64,000 nucleotides of DNA from a bacterium (GTDB lineage: Bacteria > NPL-UPA2 > JAUVJM01): contig JAUWGW010000002.1 in assembly GCA_030606215.1 (NCBI GenBank), positions 1-64,000 on the forward strand. Direction: 5' to 3'. Under the pieces are notes generated by a model. The model was not told where the DNA came from. It saw nothing but the letters and a program-made list of their open reading frames with translations, and searched no databases. The stretch's first letter is position 1; every line of letters starts with the position of its first letter. A program made the translations under genes and the position numbers. This document shows positions 1-8,388 of this stretch, one piece after another.

Positions 1-179
1 CCTGCATAGGCACGAAGCAAACGGCCCAGCGGGCGGTGCCTATGAATTATTTTTTTTCTGTAAATTCTTTTTCTTGCAGTTATGGATCGTATTGGGTAAA
101 ATTATTGGGATGGTTCGTTGAGATTCCGAATCCGGAGCCAAACAGGACACTCAGGCAAATTTTTAGCCTTAGTGGTTAG

Positions 180-210
180 CGCCCCACAGTTTTCTGTGGG
201 GCGTTTTGTC
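180..210 (+). terminator. Rho-independent terminator
   Basis: A 10-bp perfect stem (180-189 pairing with 194-203, CGCCCCACAG/CTGTGGGGCG) closes a TTTT loop and is followed by TTTT. It would end a transcript entering from the left edge and insulates the promoter and defence genes that follow. The stem is nearly symmetric, so it could also act on the other strand. I recognise no gene or RNA in bases 1-180. Confidence 0.75.
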
Positions 211-231
211 CAGGGGTTACCAGCAAAAAGC

Positions 232-260
232 TTTCCAAGGGCAAGAGAAGGTAGTATAAT
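232..260 (+). promoter_or_regulatory. Putative sigma-70-type promoter for the HTH/radC/hsdR genes
   Basis: TTTCCA (232-237), a 17-base spacer and a consensus TATAAT (255-260) lie just after the terminator and 45 bases before the first start codon. Position and spacing are good; the -35 matches four of six consensus bases. Inferred from sequence only. Confidence 0.5.
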
Positions 261-304
261 TCGTAACATCCTGAACATTCCATCACCATGGAGTTACAAG
301 TAAG

Positions 305-492
305 ATGAGCGGAACTTATACTGCCGAAGAGCTTGCAGAATACCTAAGAGTCCATCCCTATACAGTCAAAAGATTAGCCGGGCTAGCAAAATCCCAGGCT
401 TTAAAGTTGGTGAGCAGTGGCGATTCGATGTTAAGGAGACAGAAGATTGGAAAAGAAATCGACGCAGGGCAAAGTCTATGAAAAAGCGATAA
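305..492 (+). pseudogene. Excisionase-like helix-turn-helix gene with a -1 frameshift
   Basis: Translation from the ATG at 305 begins MSGTYTAEELAEYLRVHPYT, a typical start of the MerR/excisionase-like HTH family (about 60-70 residues) that binds DNA near mobile or defence loci. After KRLAGLAK the frame is lost. Dropping to the next frame at the short A run 388-391 restores KIPGFKVGEQWRFD, the normal wing of the family, and the restored frame ends at 490-492. One missing A explains both halves. In the reading as given, the product is a 58-residue protein with a scrambled second half. It overlaps the start of radC. Either a true pseudogene or a homopolymer sequencing error. Confidence 0.7.
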
Positions 493-1178
493 AGCATTGG
501 CCAAAAGATGAAAGACCGAGAGAAAAACTTTTTAGAGAAGGCGAGCATAAGTTATCGAATACAGAATTGTTGGCCATTCTTCTAAGATCAGGAGTCAAGG
601 GTCAAAGCGCCATAGATTTAGCCAGGAAGATAGTCCAGAAGTTCAAAACCTTTCGCAATATGAGCCACACTGATATAAGGGATTGGAAGGAATTCAAAGG
701 GTTAGGCGATGCAAAGATTGCCCAAGTCCGTGCCGCCATGGAAATCGCGAGGAGATTTGGAGAAGAGAAAATAGAGGATAGGCTTAAGATAGAGTCTTCG
801 AAAGATGTCTACGAGATTATGTTATTACGGATGCGGGATCTAAAGAAAGAAGTATTCAAAATATTGATGTTAAATTCCCAAAACAGAATTACTGATGTTT
901 TTGAGATAGTGCAGGGTAGTGTAAACCAGGCAAGTCCCATTGTAAGAGAGATCTTCCAGAAAGCTGCCCAGAAGGAGGCCGTTTCAATAATCTGTGTCCA
1001 CAACCATCCATCAGGAGATCCCTATCCGAGTAAGGAAGATGAAGCGTTTACCCAAGAATTGATTCAGGCAGGAAAGGTCCTTCAGACAAAAGTGTTAGAT
1101 CATATCATCATCGGTGACAACTCATATTATAGCTTCACCGATAAGGGGAAAATTGCAGCCCAATGCTCTAAGGAGTAA
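447..1178 (+). CDS. radC: RadC-family JAB/MPN domain protein
   Basis: 243 residues, close to the family's usual 220-230. The N-terminus has the family pattern WPKDERPREKL and LSNTELLAILLRSG, followed by a helix-hairpin-helix-like segment (FKGLGDAKIAQVRAA). The C-terminal JAB domain carries HNHPSGDPYPSKEDE from about residue 185, the His-x-His...Asp metal-site pattern. The in vivo role of RadC is unsettled; despite the name it is not established as a DNA repair protein, and such genes often sit in defence and mobile islands. The only plausible start in the open stretch (opened by a stop at 432) is TTG 447, inside the upstream HTH gene, which suggests translational coupling. hsdR follows after 32 bases. 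Confidence 0.9.
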   Translation: MEKKSTQGKVYEKAIKHWPKDERPREKLFREGEHKLSNTELLAILLRSGVKGQSAIDLARKIVQKFKTFRNMSHTDIRDWKEFKGLGDAKIAQVRAAMEIARRFGEEKIEDRLKIESSKDVYEIMLLRMRDLKKEVFKILMLNSQNRITDVFEIVQGSVNQASPIVREIFQKAAQKEAVSIICVHNHPSGDPYPSKEDEAFTQELIQAGKVLQTKVLDHIIIGDNSYYSFTDKGKIAAQCSKE

Positions 1179-1210
1179 ATATAAAGCGTTCAATATATTG
1201 GGGGAGTTTT

Positions 1211-3589
1211 ATGTGTAACGAAGCGGATACCTGTAGAAAATATGTACTGCCTAAATTATATACAGCGGGCTGGACCGATGATCAAATATCAGAGCAGAAA
1301 TATTTTACCGATGGCCGCATAATAACTTTCGGTAAAGTCTGCAGAAGGAAGAAGCAAAAACGGGCGGATTATTTGTTGCGTTACAAGAGGGATTTTCCTA
1401 TAGCGATTATTGAGGCCAAGGCAAGTTACAAGAACGTTGGCGATGGGATGCAGCAGGCAAAAGAATACGCTGAAATTCTTGGTCTTAGATTTGCGTATTC
1501 AACAAACGGAACGAAATTTTTGGAGCACGATTATACGACAGGGTTTGAGCGAGAGCTTGATGATCTTCCTTCCCCGGATGACTTATGGCGCAGATACCGA
1601 AAATCAGAAAATATTGTTGAAGATGCGATTGCAGATAAACTTTTAACGCCGTATTTCTACAATCCGGATAAAGAGCCCCGATACTATCAGCAAATCGCAA
1701 TCAATAGAGCGGTGCAGTTCGCATTAGAGGGGCAAAAGCGCATTCTTATAACGATGGCTACGGGAACAGGAAAGACAGAAGTTGCCTTTCAGATAGCCTG
1801 GAAATTATGGAATGCCAAGTGGAATAAGAAACAAGATGGAAGGCGTCCGAGGATTTTATTCTTATCAGATAGGTCGTTTCTGGTTGATGATCCAAAAGAT
1901 AAGACATTCATCCCGTTTGGTGATGCCCGTCATAAAATCGAGGGAGAAGCTGTAAAAAGTCGCGAAATGTATTTTGCCTTATACCAAGCAGTGGCGCGTG
2001 ATGAACATCGTCCGGGACTTTATAAAGAATACGCGCGGGATTTTTTTGATCTTATTATTGTTGATGAGTGTCATCGTGGCAGCGCTTCTGATGAAAGTAA
2101 TTGGCGGGAGATTTTGGAGTACTTTGAACCTTCATATCAAATCGGGATGACAGCAACCCCTTTACGTGAGGACAATAAAGACACCTACAAATATTTCGGC
2201 AATCCGATCTATACCTATAGTTTAAAGCAAGGTATAGATGATGGATTTCTTGCGCCGTATAAAGTTTATCGTGTAATTACTGATGTTGATGCAGCTGGAT
2301 GGAGGCCGGAACGAGGGCAAACCGATCGTTATGGGCGGGAAATTCCTGATGGAGAATATGGCACAAAAGATTTTGGACGCACCTTAGCTCTTAGACCTCG
2401 CACGGAAGCTGTTGCGCAACATTTGACTGATTTTTTAAGAAAGACAGATAGACTGGCGAAAACAATAGTATTTTGCGAAGACCAAGAAGGAACGGAAGAA
2501 ATGAGGAAATTATTAGGCAATCTGAATGCCGACTTGGTTCAGCAATATCCTGACTATGTCGTTCGTATTGTATCTGATGAAGGCGTTGTCGGGCGCGGAC
2601 ATTTAAGCAGGTTTCAAGAACTTGAAACAGTAACTCCGGTTATTGTCACAACCAGCAGATTGTTGACAACGGGCGTCGACATTCAAATGTGTAAAAACAT
2701 CGTTTTATATAAAGTCGTGAATTCCATAACAGATTTTAAGCAAATCATTGGCCGTGGAACGCGGGTAAGAAGTGACTACGGAAAATTGTATTTCAATATT
2801 ATTGATTATACCGGGAGCGCAACACGAAATTTTGCTGATGAATCTTTTGATGGTGAACCGGCACTTCTTACTCAGGAAGAAATTGATTCGGCAGGAAAAA
2901 CAAAAGACGGTACAGAAGAAGTATTAACTCCGGAGGACACAGAAAAATATCAGGAGGCTGAGGAAACGCTGACCCCCGATGTTTCAATAAGTGATACGTA
3001 TGACTCAGCACACGAAAAGAGGAAATTCTATGTTGATGATGGTGAAAAAGTATCCATTGTTTATGATTACGAACAGCATTTAGATGTCGATGGGAACAGG
3101 TTGCGCGTGGTTAAGTATGCGGATTATACCGCTGAGAAAGTCCGCTCGATGTTCCCTTCCGCGGCAGCTTTGCTTTCTAAGTGGCAGAGCGCGGATGAGC
3201 GTTCAGCTATTATTGACACGTTACAGGATAAGGGAATCAATTTTGAAGAGCTTGTTAAGATAACAGGGCGTGAAGATACCGATCATTTTGACCTTCTTTG
3301 TCATGTTGCTTTTAATGCCCCTTTACGTTCGCGTAGAGAACGTGCTGAGCGTCTACGCAAGGGAAAGGTTGATTTCTTTGAATATTTTTCAGCAGAGGCA
3401 CGGCAGATTCTTAATGAAATTCTTGATAAATACATTGAATTTGGCACCGAACAGTTCAGGATACCGGATATTTTGCGTCTTGATCCGATTTGCCAGCATG
3501 GTAATGTCGTAGAAATAGCAAAGATTTTTAGCGGCCCTGAAAAACTGAAAGAATCGTTGGACGAGATGCAAAAGCTTTTATACGCATAA
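1211..3589 (+). CDS. hsdR: Type I restriction enzyme, R (restriction/translocase) subunit
   Basis: 792 residues of the EcoEI-like R-subunit type. An N-terminal HSDR_N nuclease domain shows ADYLLRYK...IAIIEAKAS (the Asp and Glu-x-Lys of the PD-D/ExK fold, residues about 55-75). A superfamily 2 helicase follows: Walker A MATGTGKT (about 181-188), DECH box, GMTATPLRED (motif III), and motif VI around QIIGRGTR. The C-terminal third is the EcoEI_R_C region that docks on the methylase. Start at ATG 1211 has GGGGAG upstream. It would cleave and translocate DNA with HsdM and HsdS, which lie 3.2 kb downstream, separated by the insertion sequence and the AbiE pair. Intact by reading. Confidence 0.93.
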   Translation: MCNEADTCRKYVLPKLYTAGWTDDQISEQKYFTDGRIITFGKVCRRKKQKRADYLLRYKRDFPIAIIEAKASYKNVGDGMQQAKEYAEILGLRFAYSTNGTKFLEHDYTTGFERELDDLPSPDDLWRRYRKSENIVEDAIADKLLTPYFYNPDKEPRYYQQIAINRAVQFALEGQKRILITMATGTGKTEVAFQIAWKLWNAKWNKKQDGRRPRILFLSDRSFLVDDPKDKTFIPFGDARHKIEGEAVKSREMYFALYQAVARDEHRPGLYKEYARDFFDLIIVDECHRGSASDESNWREILEYFEPSYQIGMTATPLREDNKDTYKYFGNPIYTYSLKQGIDDGFLAPYKVYRVITDVDAAGWRPERGQTDRYGREIPDGEYGTKDFGRTLALRPRTEAVAQHLTDFLRKTDRLAKTIVFCEDQEGTEEMRKLLGNLNADLVQQYPDYVVRIVSDEGVVGRGHLSRFQELETVTPVIVTTSRLLTTGVDIQMCKNIVLYKVVNSITDFKQIIGRGTRVRSDYGKLYFNIIDYTGSATRNFADESFDGEPALLTQEEIDSAGKTKDGTEEVLTPEDTEKYQEAEETLTPDVSISDTYDSAHEKRKFYVDDGEKVSIVYDYEQHLDVDGNRLRVVKYADYTAEKVRSMFPSAAALLSKWQSADERSAIIDTLQDKGINFEELVKITGREDTDHFDLLCHVAFNAPLRSRRERAERLRKGKVDFFEYFSAEARQILNEILDKYIEFGTEQFRIPDILRLDPICQHGNVVEIAKIFSGPEKLKESLDEMQKLLYA

Positions 3590-3591
3590 TT

Positions 3592-3608
3592 ATTACAAAT
3601 AATGTAAT
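3592..3608 (+). promoter_or_regulatory. Upstream copy of the AbiE operator motif (ATTAC-N7-GTAAT)
   Basis: ATTAC (3592-3596), 7 bases, GTAAT (3604-3608). The same motif with the same spacing recurs at 5290-5306 beside the abiEi promoter. Removing the insertion sequence and one target copy would place this site just upstream of that promoter, so the two sites were probably a paired operator. Only its right half (5248-5252) remains next to the promoter after insertion. Confidence 0.5.
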
Positions 3609-3616
3609 ATTCGTGT
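3599..3616. repeat. Target-site duplication, left copy (18 bp)
   Basis: ATAATGTAATATTCGTGT is identical to 5243-5260 and abuts the element's left inverted repeat. Flanking bases differ on both sides, so the repeat is exactly 18 bp. Confidence 0.85.
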
Positions 3617-3703
3617 GTTGTAACTCCATGATAATGTCCCCTTGTAACTCTTTTAAAATGTCCCTTTTGACAAGTTATAATGTTCTCCAAAAAGGAGGGC
3701 ATT

Positions 3704-4990
3704 ATGGGCAGAAAGGACATTATCATGATGAGTCCAGAAGAATTAAGGAGGGTAAGCGTAATAAATCAAGCTGTAAAGAAGTTGATAACACAGAAAGATA
3801 CTGCTGAGGTGATAGGGTTGTCATATAGACAAACTAAAAGGCTTGTAGCAAGGGTAAGGAAGGAAGGCGACACTGGGATTATACACAAGTCCAGAGGCAA
3901 GCCAGGGCACAGAAGGATTGACGATGAGATAAAAGCTAAAGCTGTGGAACTTTGCAATGAGACGTACTGGGATTTTGGTCCCACATTAGCGAGTGAGAAA
4001 CTTTATGAGCGAGATAATATTGAAGTTGACCATGAAACTCTCAGGCGTTGGCTTCTATCTACGGATAAAAGCAAATGGGAATGGCAGCGCAAGGCGAGGC
4101 CCCACAGACAATGGAGGCAGAGGAAAGATTATTTTGGTGAGATGGTGCAAATGGATGGCTCGCATCATGATTGGCTGGAGGGGAGAGGTCCCTGGTTGGT
4201 ACTTATGGGCTATGTAGACGATGCTACGGGCATTACCTTTGCAAGATTTTATGACTATGAGGGTACTATGCCTGCCATGGATAGTCTTTACCGTTACATT
4301 CTAAAATACGGCATCCCACAGAGCATCTATATTGACAGGCACACCACATACAAATCACCGAAGAGGCAGACGATAGAGGAGCAGTTGAGGAATGTGATTC
4401 CACTGACTCAGTTTGGAAGAGCAGCAAAGGAACTCGGGATAATCGTAATATACGCTAATTCGGCTCCGGCGAAGGGAAGAGTGGAACGTGGATTTGGGAC
4501 GCATCAGGATAGACTGGTAAAGGAGATGAGGTTAGCAGGGATAAAGACCGGGGATGAGGCAAATGAGTTTCTGGAATGGTATTTGCCCAAACACAACAGG
4601 AAGTTTAGTGTTTCTCCGGCAAAGAAGGCAGATTTACACAGGAAGTCTCCAGGAAAGAAAGAATTAAAGAAGATACTGTGTGTGCAGACGGAAAGGCATC
4701 TGCGTAAGGATGCGGTGATAGCGCATAACAAGAAATTTTACCAAGTAAAGGGTATTCCCAGCAGGAGAATAAGAACAGTCATGATAGAGGATAGATTAGA
4801 TGGTTCTATGCATGTAAGAAACAACGGCTCGTATTTCAAGTACAGGGAGATAGCTCCGGAGCTTATCAGAAGAGCAGAGACAACAAGAAAGATACGCAAC
4901 AGGGCAAGGAAGATTTACGTTCCTCCGAAGGATCATCCATGGAGACAATTCAAGTTAGTGAAATATACAGGTACTATGAATCGTGAATGA
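3704..4990 (+). CDS. DDE transposase of the IS1202/ISNCY-like element
   Basis: 428 residues. An N-terminal HTH (TAEVIGLSYRQTKRLVARV) is followed by a linker with HKSRGKPGHRRI and an rve/DDE integrase core: Asp in MVQMDGSHHDW, Asp in IYIDRHTTYKS and Glu in AKGRVERGFGTHQDRL. A short beta-rich C-terminal domain ends the protein. It would cut and join the element's ends. The start is ATG 3704 rather than an upstream in-frame codon, because AAGGAGG lies 5-10 bases before it. No frameshift or internal stop, so it may still be active. No IstB-type partner is present, which argues against the IS21 family. Confidence 0.88.
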   Translation: MGRKDIIMMSPEELRRVSVINQAVKKLITQKDTAEVIGLSYRQTKRLVARVRKEGDTGIIHKSRGKPGHRRIDDEIKAKAVELCNETYWDFGPTLASEKLYERDNIEVDHETLRRWLLSTDKSKWEWQRKARPHRQWRQRKDYFGEMVQMDGSHHDWLEGRGPWLVLMGYVDDATGITFARFYDYEGTMPAMDSLYRYILKYGIPQSIYIDRHTTYKSPKRQTIEEQLRNVIPLTQFGRAAKELGIIVIYANSAPAKGRVERGFGTHQDRLVKEMRLAGIKTGDEANEFLEWYLPKHNRKFSVSPAKKADLHRKSPGKKELKKILCVQTERHLRKDAVIAHNKKFYQVKGIPSRRIRTVMIEDRLDGSMHVRNNGSYFKYREIAPELIRRAETTRKIRNRARKIYVPPKDHPWRQFKLVKYTGTMNRE

Positions 4991-5242
4991 AGTCAGTATG
5001 CCTTGTGGAAATGCCATGATTGATGCTCCTGTGGAAAACCTGATGGACAGCAAAGCTGACCACAGATTTACCACATTCGCTTGGAAAAGTCTCCGACTTT
5101 CCCACAATCATTTGGATAAATGTTTCTCATTTATCCACATTCCCACAAGGCCGACTGCTACTAGTTTGATATTAAAAAAACAAAACCCCAAAAGGGACAT
5201 TTCTATTAAGTTAAAAAGGGGACATTTTAAACGAGTCTTGAC
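4991..5242 (+). other. Non-coding 3' tail of the insertion sequence with a hairpin
   Basis: About 250 bases between the transposase stop and the right end lack a convincing gene. They hold a perfect hairpin, GGATAAATG (5114-5122), loop TTTCT, CATTTATCC (5128-5136), and several TGTGGAAA / TTTCCCACA-type motifs. The hairpin may terminate or regulate transposase mRNA, or bind host protein; this is a guess. Confidence 0.5.
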
Positions 5243-5260
5243 ATAATGTAATATTCGTGT
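5243..5260. repeat. Target-site duplication, right copy (18 bp)
   Basis: Identical to 3599-3616. Its last base is the first T of the TTGACA promoter box of abiEi, so the insertion preserved the promoter exactly while separating it from the upstream operator half. Confidence 0.85.
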
Positions 5261-5288
5261 TGACAGCCTACCCTGTATGTGGTATATT
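5260..5288 (+). promoter_or_regulatory. Strong promoter for the abiEi-abiEii (and possibly hsdMS) genes
   Basis: TTGACA (5260-5265), 17 bases, TATATT (5283-5288): near-consensus sigma-70 spacing and boxes. Transcription would begin around 5295, giving a very short leader before ATG 5311. It lies directly beside the insertion sequence. Confidence 0.8.
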
Positions 5289-5309
5289 TATTACACAAAA
5301 CGTAATAAA
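5287..5309 (+). promoter_or_regulatory. Palindromic operator over the abiE transcription start
   Basis: TTTATTAC (5287-5294), 7 bases, GTAATAAA (5302-5309) form a perfect 8-bp inverted repeat overlapping the -10 box and presumed start site. AbiEi antitoxins studied elsewhere repress their own promoter by binding inverted repeats, so this is the expected place for autoregulation. Confidence 0.7.
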
Positions 5310-5310
5310 T

Positions 5311-5931
5311 ATGCATATGAAAAATATTGAAGATAAACGAAAAAATCTCTTCCAAATTGCTGCAAGCCAGCAAGGGCATTTTACAGCTAAACAGGCCCTT
5401 GTGTGTGGCTATTCCCATCGTACGCAATACTACCATAAAGAGAAAGGGCATTGGGCTGAAATTGATAGGGGGGTCTTTCGCCTGACTAATTACCCGGTTT
5501 CTCCAGACGAAGATCTTGTCAGGTGGTCGCTGTGGAGCAGAAATCGTGAGGATGTCCCTCAGGCTGTGATATCTCATGAGACAGCCCTCAGCGTTCATGA
5601 ACTTGGTGACGTTATGCCGGCTAAGACACATCTTACCGTGCCGCCCGCTTTCAGAAAGAAACCATCGGGTGGATGTGTTCTTCACAAGAAAATACTGTCC
5701 CCTGAAGATATAGAAAAGAGGGATGGTTTTATGGTCACGATCCCGCTTAGAACCATTGTTGATGTCGCCGAAGAAGGAATGAGTAATGAATATATTGAGC
5801 AGGCGCTGCGCGATGCTTTTAGTAAGGGGATTCTTGTGTCGGCTCATATTATTGAAACTCAGATGACATTAAAGGCAAAAGAGAAGCTAAGAATTATTTT
5901 AGAACAGATAAAGAAGAACCCAATGCTATGA
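5311..5931 (+). CDS. abiEi: AbiEi-family antitoxin (type IV toxin-antitoxin)
   Basis: 206 residues. The N-terminal winged-helix part (LFQIAASQQGHFTAKQALVC, then a basic helix and EIDRGVFRLTNYP) is the AbiEi HTH, and the C-terminal half (ISHETALSVHELGDVMPAKT ... TIVDVAEEG) is the AbiEi antitoxin domain. It should repress its own promoter and counter AbiEii without forming a stable complex, as known for type IV systems. The reading frame is open from a GTG at 5257, but that codon lies inside the -35 region, so ATG 5311 (or 5317) is chosen. The 3' end overlaps abiEii by 4 bases. Abortive infection against phage is the family's known role; activity here is untested. Confidence 0.88.
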   Translation: MHMKNIEDKRKNLFQIAASQQGHFTAKQALVCGYSHRTQYYHKEKGHWAEIDRGVFRLTNYPVSPDEDLVRWSLWSRNREDVPQAVISHETALSVHELGDVMPAKTHLTVPPAFRKKPSGGCVLHKKILSPEDIEKRDGFMVTIPLRTIVDVAEEGMSNEYIEQALRDAFSKGILVSAHIIETQMTLKAKEKLRIILEQIKKNPML

Positions 5932-6806
5932 GCGAAAAACAAAAGAATAGAGTATATGATTCAGCCCAAAATTTTAGGCAGGCCTTAGAGGATAGAATCC
6001 GTAACATCTCATTAGCAGAAAATGTGCCCATCGACCGCCTGCGTAAACGCATTGCCTTTGACAGGTTGCTCGCCCGACTTTTTGAAGGTGAAGACAGAAA
6101 CCGTCCTCACTGGCTGCTTAAAGGCGGCTATGCCTTGGAAGTGCGTTTTTCTGATATCGCCAGAGCAACTAAAGACGTTGATATGGCTATACCGGTTATG
6201 CGTGGCCCATCGCCTGAAGCAGTGCATGAAATGCTACGATTGGCAGTTGGTAAAGACCCGGGAGATTGGTTTGAATTCATAATCGGCACAGTGACACAGG
6301 ATTTACATCTGCCCAACTATGGTGGTTGGCGTTATCCCGTTGAGGCACGTTTGGCGGGCAGAAGATTTGCTTCATTTCGTTTAGATGTAGCGGTAGGGGA
6401 TGCTGTTATTTCGCAACCTGAATGGCAAAAAGGTTCCGAGGTGTTAAGCTTCGCCGGTATTGATCCAGCAACTATTGCTTTATATCCAAAAACACAACAC
6501 TTTGCTGAAAAAATACATAGCTTTACGTACCCGCGCGACAAACGAGAGATGTCCAGGGTAAAGGACCTTGTAGACCTTGTGCTCTTAATCGAAAGTGCTT
6601 TACCGGACAGTTCTGAAGTGATGGCAGCTATTGAGGCAACATTTAAACGTCGCAGGACACATGATATTCCCACCTCACTTGAAACCCCACCGGACAATTG
6701 GCGTGATTCTTACGTTGAAATTGCCGAGGATTGCGGCGTGAAATGTAGGACCGTGGAGGATGCCTTTATTCTGGTATCAGAATACTGGAGAAATCTACAT
6801 AAGTAA
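5928..6806 (+). CDS. abiEii: AbiEii/AbiGii-family nucleotidyltransferase toxin
   Basis: 292 residues. The nucleotidyltransferase signature is clear: LLKGGYALEVRF followed by RATKDVDMAI (about residues 64-89), the G-G and T-x-D-x-D metal-binding pattern. A conserved basic segment KTQHFAEKIHSFTYPRDKR and KDLVDLVLL follows, typical of the family. It would transfer nucleotides to a cellular target (tRNA for some homologues) when released from AbiEi control. ATGA overlap with abiEi indicates translational coupling. hsdM starts 15 bases downstream, so the pair sits within the restriction operon. Confidence 0.9.
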   Translation: MSEKQKNRVYDSAQNFRQALEDRIRNISLAENVPIDRLRKRIAFDRLLARLFEGEDRNRPHWLLKGGYALEVRFSDIARATKDVDMAIPVMRGPSPEAVHEMLRLAVGKDPGDWFEFIIGTVTQDLHLPNYGGWRYPVEARLAGRRFASFRLDVAVGDAVISQPEWQKGSEVLSFAGIDPATIALYPKTQHFAEKIHSFTYPRDKREMSRVKDLVDLVLLIESALPDSSEVMAAIEATFKRRRTHDIPTSLETPPDNWRDSYVEIAEDCGVKCRTVEDAFILVSEYWRNLHK

Positions 6807-6821
6807 GAAAGAGAGATAGTT

Positions 6822-8387
6822 ATGGCAAAAAAATTTAAGAAAAAGTTGCCGCAAACAACAGCCGCCAGCTTAAGCGCGATAATTAAGTCATGCCGTGACA
6901 TTATGCGCAAAGACAAAGGTCTTAACGGTGATGCTGACCGTCTTCCGATGTTGACGTGGATAATGTTTTTAAAATTTCTTGATGATATGGAAATAATGCG
7001 AGAAACTGAAAGCAAAATGAAGGGGAGAAAGTACATACGGCCGGTGAAACCGCCCTACCGCTGGCGCGATTGGGCAACAAAAGAGGATGGCATTACCGGC
7101 GAAGAACTAATTTCATTTATCAATAATCAGGAATGTGTCCGCCCGGATGGTACGCGGGGCACTGGGTTATTTCACTATTTGCGTTCTCTGGAAGGTTCAT
7201 CTGTCCGGGGTGACAGGCGATATGTTATTGCGACAGTATTTCGGGGGACAGCCAACCGGATGTTTAACGGATACCTCCTGCGGGATGTTATCAACAAAAT
7301 TAATCGAATTCATTTTACCTCAACCGAAGAGATTCACACACTTTCCCATATCTACGAAAGTATACTTAAGGAAATGAGAGACGCAGCTGGTGATTCTGGA
7401 GAATTCTATACCCCCCGGCCGGTTGTGCGCTTTATGGTGAAGGCGGTCAGTCCGAAACTTGGTGAAACCATACTTGATCCGGCCTGCGGTACGGGAGGAT
7501 TTTTAGTTGAGACACTTGAGCATATAAAGAAGCAATGTAAGACAGTTGACGATCATAAGCGCCTGCAAGAAGAGACAATCTTTGGAGGTGAAGCGAAATC
7601 CCTCCCGTATCTCTTGTGCCAGATGAACTTACTTTTGCATGGCCTTGATTCTCCAAATGTTGATTCGGGTAATTCCCTTAGACATTCATTGAAGGAAATC
7701 GGAGATAAAGACCGGGTGGATGTTGTCTTAACCAATCCTCCTTTTGGTGGAGAGGAAGAAAAAGGCATTCAGGGAAATTTCCCGCAAGACAAACAAACCG
7801 CGGAAACTGCGCTTTTGTTTTTACAGCTCATTATGCGAAGACTCAGGCGGCCCGGGCATCTGAGCAAAAAAGGAGGCCGTGCCGGCGTAATTGTGCCTAA
7901 TGGCACGCTTTTCGGTGATGGTGTCTGTGCGCGGATTAAAGAAGAACTATTAAAAGAATTCAATTTGCATACGATTGCACGTCTGCCTAATGGAGTATTT
8001 TCACCCTACACGCCGATACCAACAAATATTTTGTTTTTTGACCGTACCGGACCGACCAAAGAAATCTGGTTTTATGAACACCCGCTTCCTGAAGGAAGAA
8101 AGAATTACACCAAAACCAAGCCCATACAGTTTGAAGAATTTGCTCCTTGCCTTGAGTGGTGGAAGAAGCGTGAGGAAAATGACAGGGCATGGAAAATCAA
8201 AGTTGAGAATGTATTAAAATACGATGATAACGGAAATCTCGTAAGCGCGAATCTTGATATCAAAAATCCTAGCGCGCAGGACGTTTTTGAGCACATGCCT
8301 CCAGAAAAGCTGGTGGAGGATATTTTAGAGAAGGAAGAGAAAATGATTAAATCAATGAAGGAAATTTATAAGATGTTAGGGAAGTAA
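6822..8387 (+). CDS. hsdM: Type I DNA methyltransferase, M subunit
   Basis: 521 residues. An N-terminal helical HsdM_N domain (TWIMFLKFLDDME) precedes the N6-adenine methylase domain: SAM motif I LDPACGTGGFLVE (about residue 218) and catalytic NPPF (about 305) with GEFYTPRPVVRFM before it. The C-terminal part (FFDRTGPTKEIWFYEH, KIKVENVLKYDDNG) is standard. Acts with HsdS to methylate adenine and with HsdR to restrict. AGAGAGAT upstream is a weak ribosome site. hsdS starts two bases after its stop codon. Confidence 0.94.
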   Translation: MAKKFKKKLPQTTAASLSAIIKSCRDIMRKDKGLNGDADRLPMLTWIMFLKFLDDMEIMRETESKMKGRKYIRPVKPPYRWRDWATKEDGITGEELISFINNQECVRPDGTRGTGLFHYLRSLEGSSVRGDRRYVIATVFRGTANRMFNGYLLRDVINKINRIHFTSTEEIHTLSHIYESILKEMRDAAGDSGEFYTPRPVVRFMVKAVSPKLGETILDPACGTGGFLVETLEHIKKQCKTVDDHKRLQEETIFGGEAKSLPYLLCQMNLLLHGLDSPNVDSGNSLRHSLKEIGDKDRVDVVLTNPPFGGEEEKGIQGNFPQDKQTAETALLFLQLIMRRLRRPGHLSKKGGRAGVIVPNGTLFGDGVCARIKEELLKEFNLHTIARLPNGVFSPYTPIPTNILFFDRTGPTKEIWFYEHPLPEGRKNYTKTKPIQFEEFAPCLEWWKKREENDRAWKIKVENVLKYDDNGNLVSANLDIKNPSAQDVFEHMPPEKLVEDILEKEEKMIKSMKEIYKMLGK

Positions 8388-8388
8388 T

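Larger units (their letters stand above)
3617..5242 (+). mobile_element. IS1202/ISNCY-like insertion sequence, 1626 bp, apparently complete
   Basis: The element is bounded by an 18-bp direct repeat. Its outermost 25 bases, read inward from each end, match at 17 of 25 positions without gaps, beginning GT and ending AATGTCCCC. A second inward motif, AATGTCCCTTTT, follows at both ends (near 3658 and, inverted, near 5190), so the ends carry repeated transposase-binding-like sites. One transposase gene is inside. Long target duplications are a known trait of IS1202-like elements, which were formerly left in the unclassified ISNCY group; assignment to that family is inferred from transposase type and duplication length. 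It separates hsdR from the rest of the hsd cluster. Confidence 0.8.

Noticed and set aside
118..303. 61-codon plus-strand open frame at the left end
   Set aside because: It runs through the terminator hairpin and the promoter, and its text has no family character.
5114..5139. TTATCCACA inside the insertion sequence as a DnaA box or replication origin
   Set aside because: A single box forming one arm of a hairpin in an IS tail; no cluster of boxes or A+T-rich unwinding region.
5238..5266. Outward hybrid promoter from the IS right end (TTGACA at 5238-5243)
   Set aside because: No -10 box lies at suitable distance; the resident promoter at 5260-5288 is far better.
5227..5847. 206-codon minus-strand frame opposite abiEi
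   Set aside because: It is antisense to a well-supported AbiEi gene and crosses the IS junction and promoter; a shadow frame.
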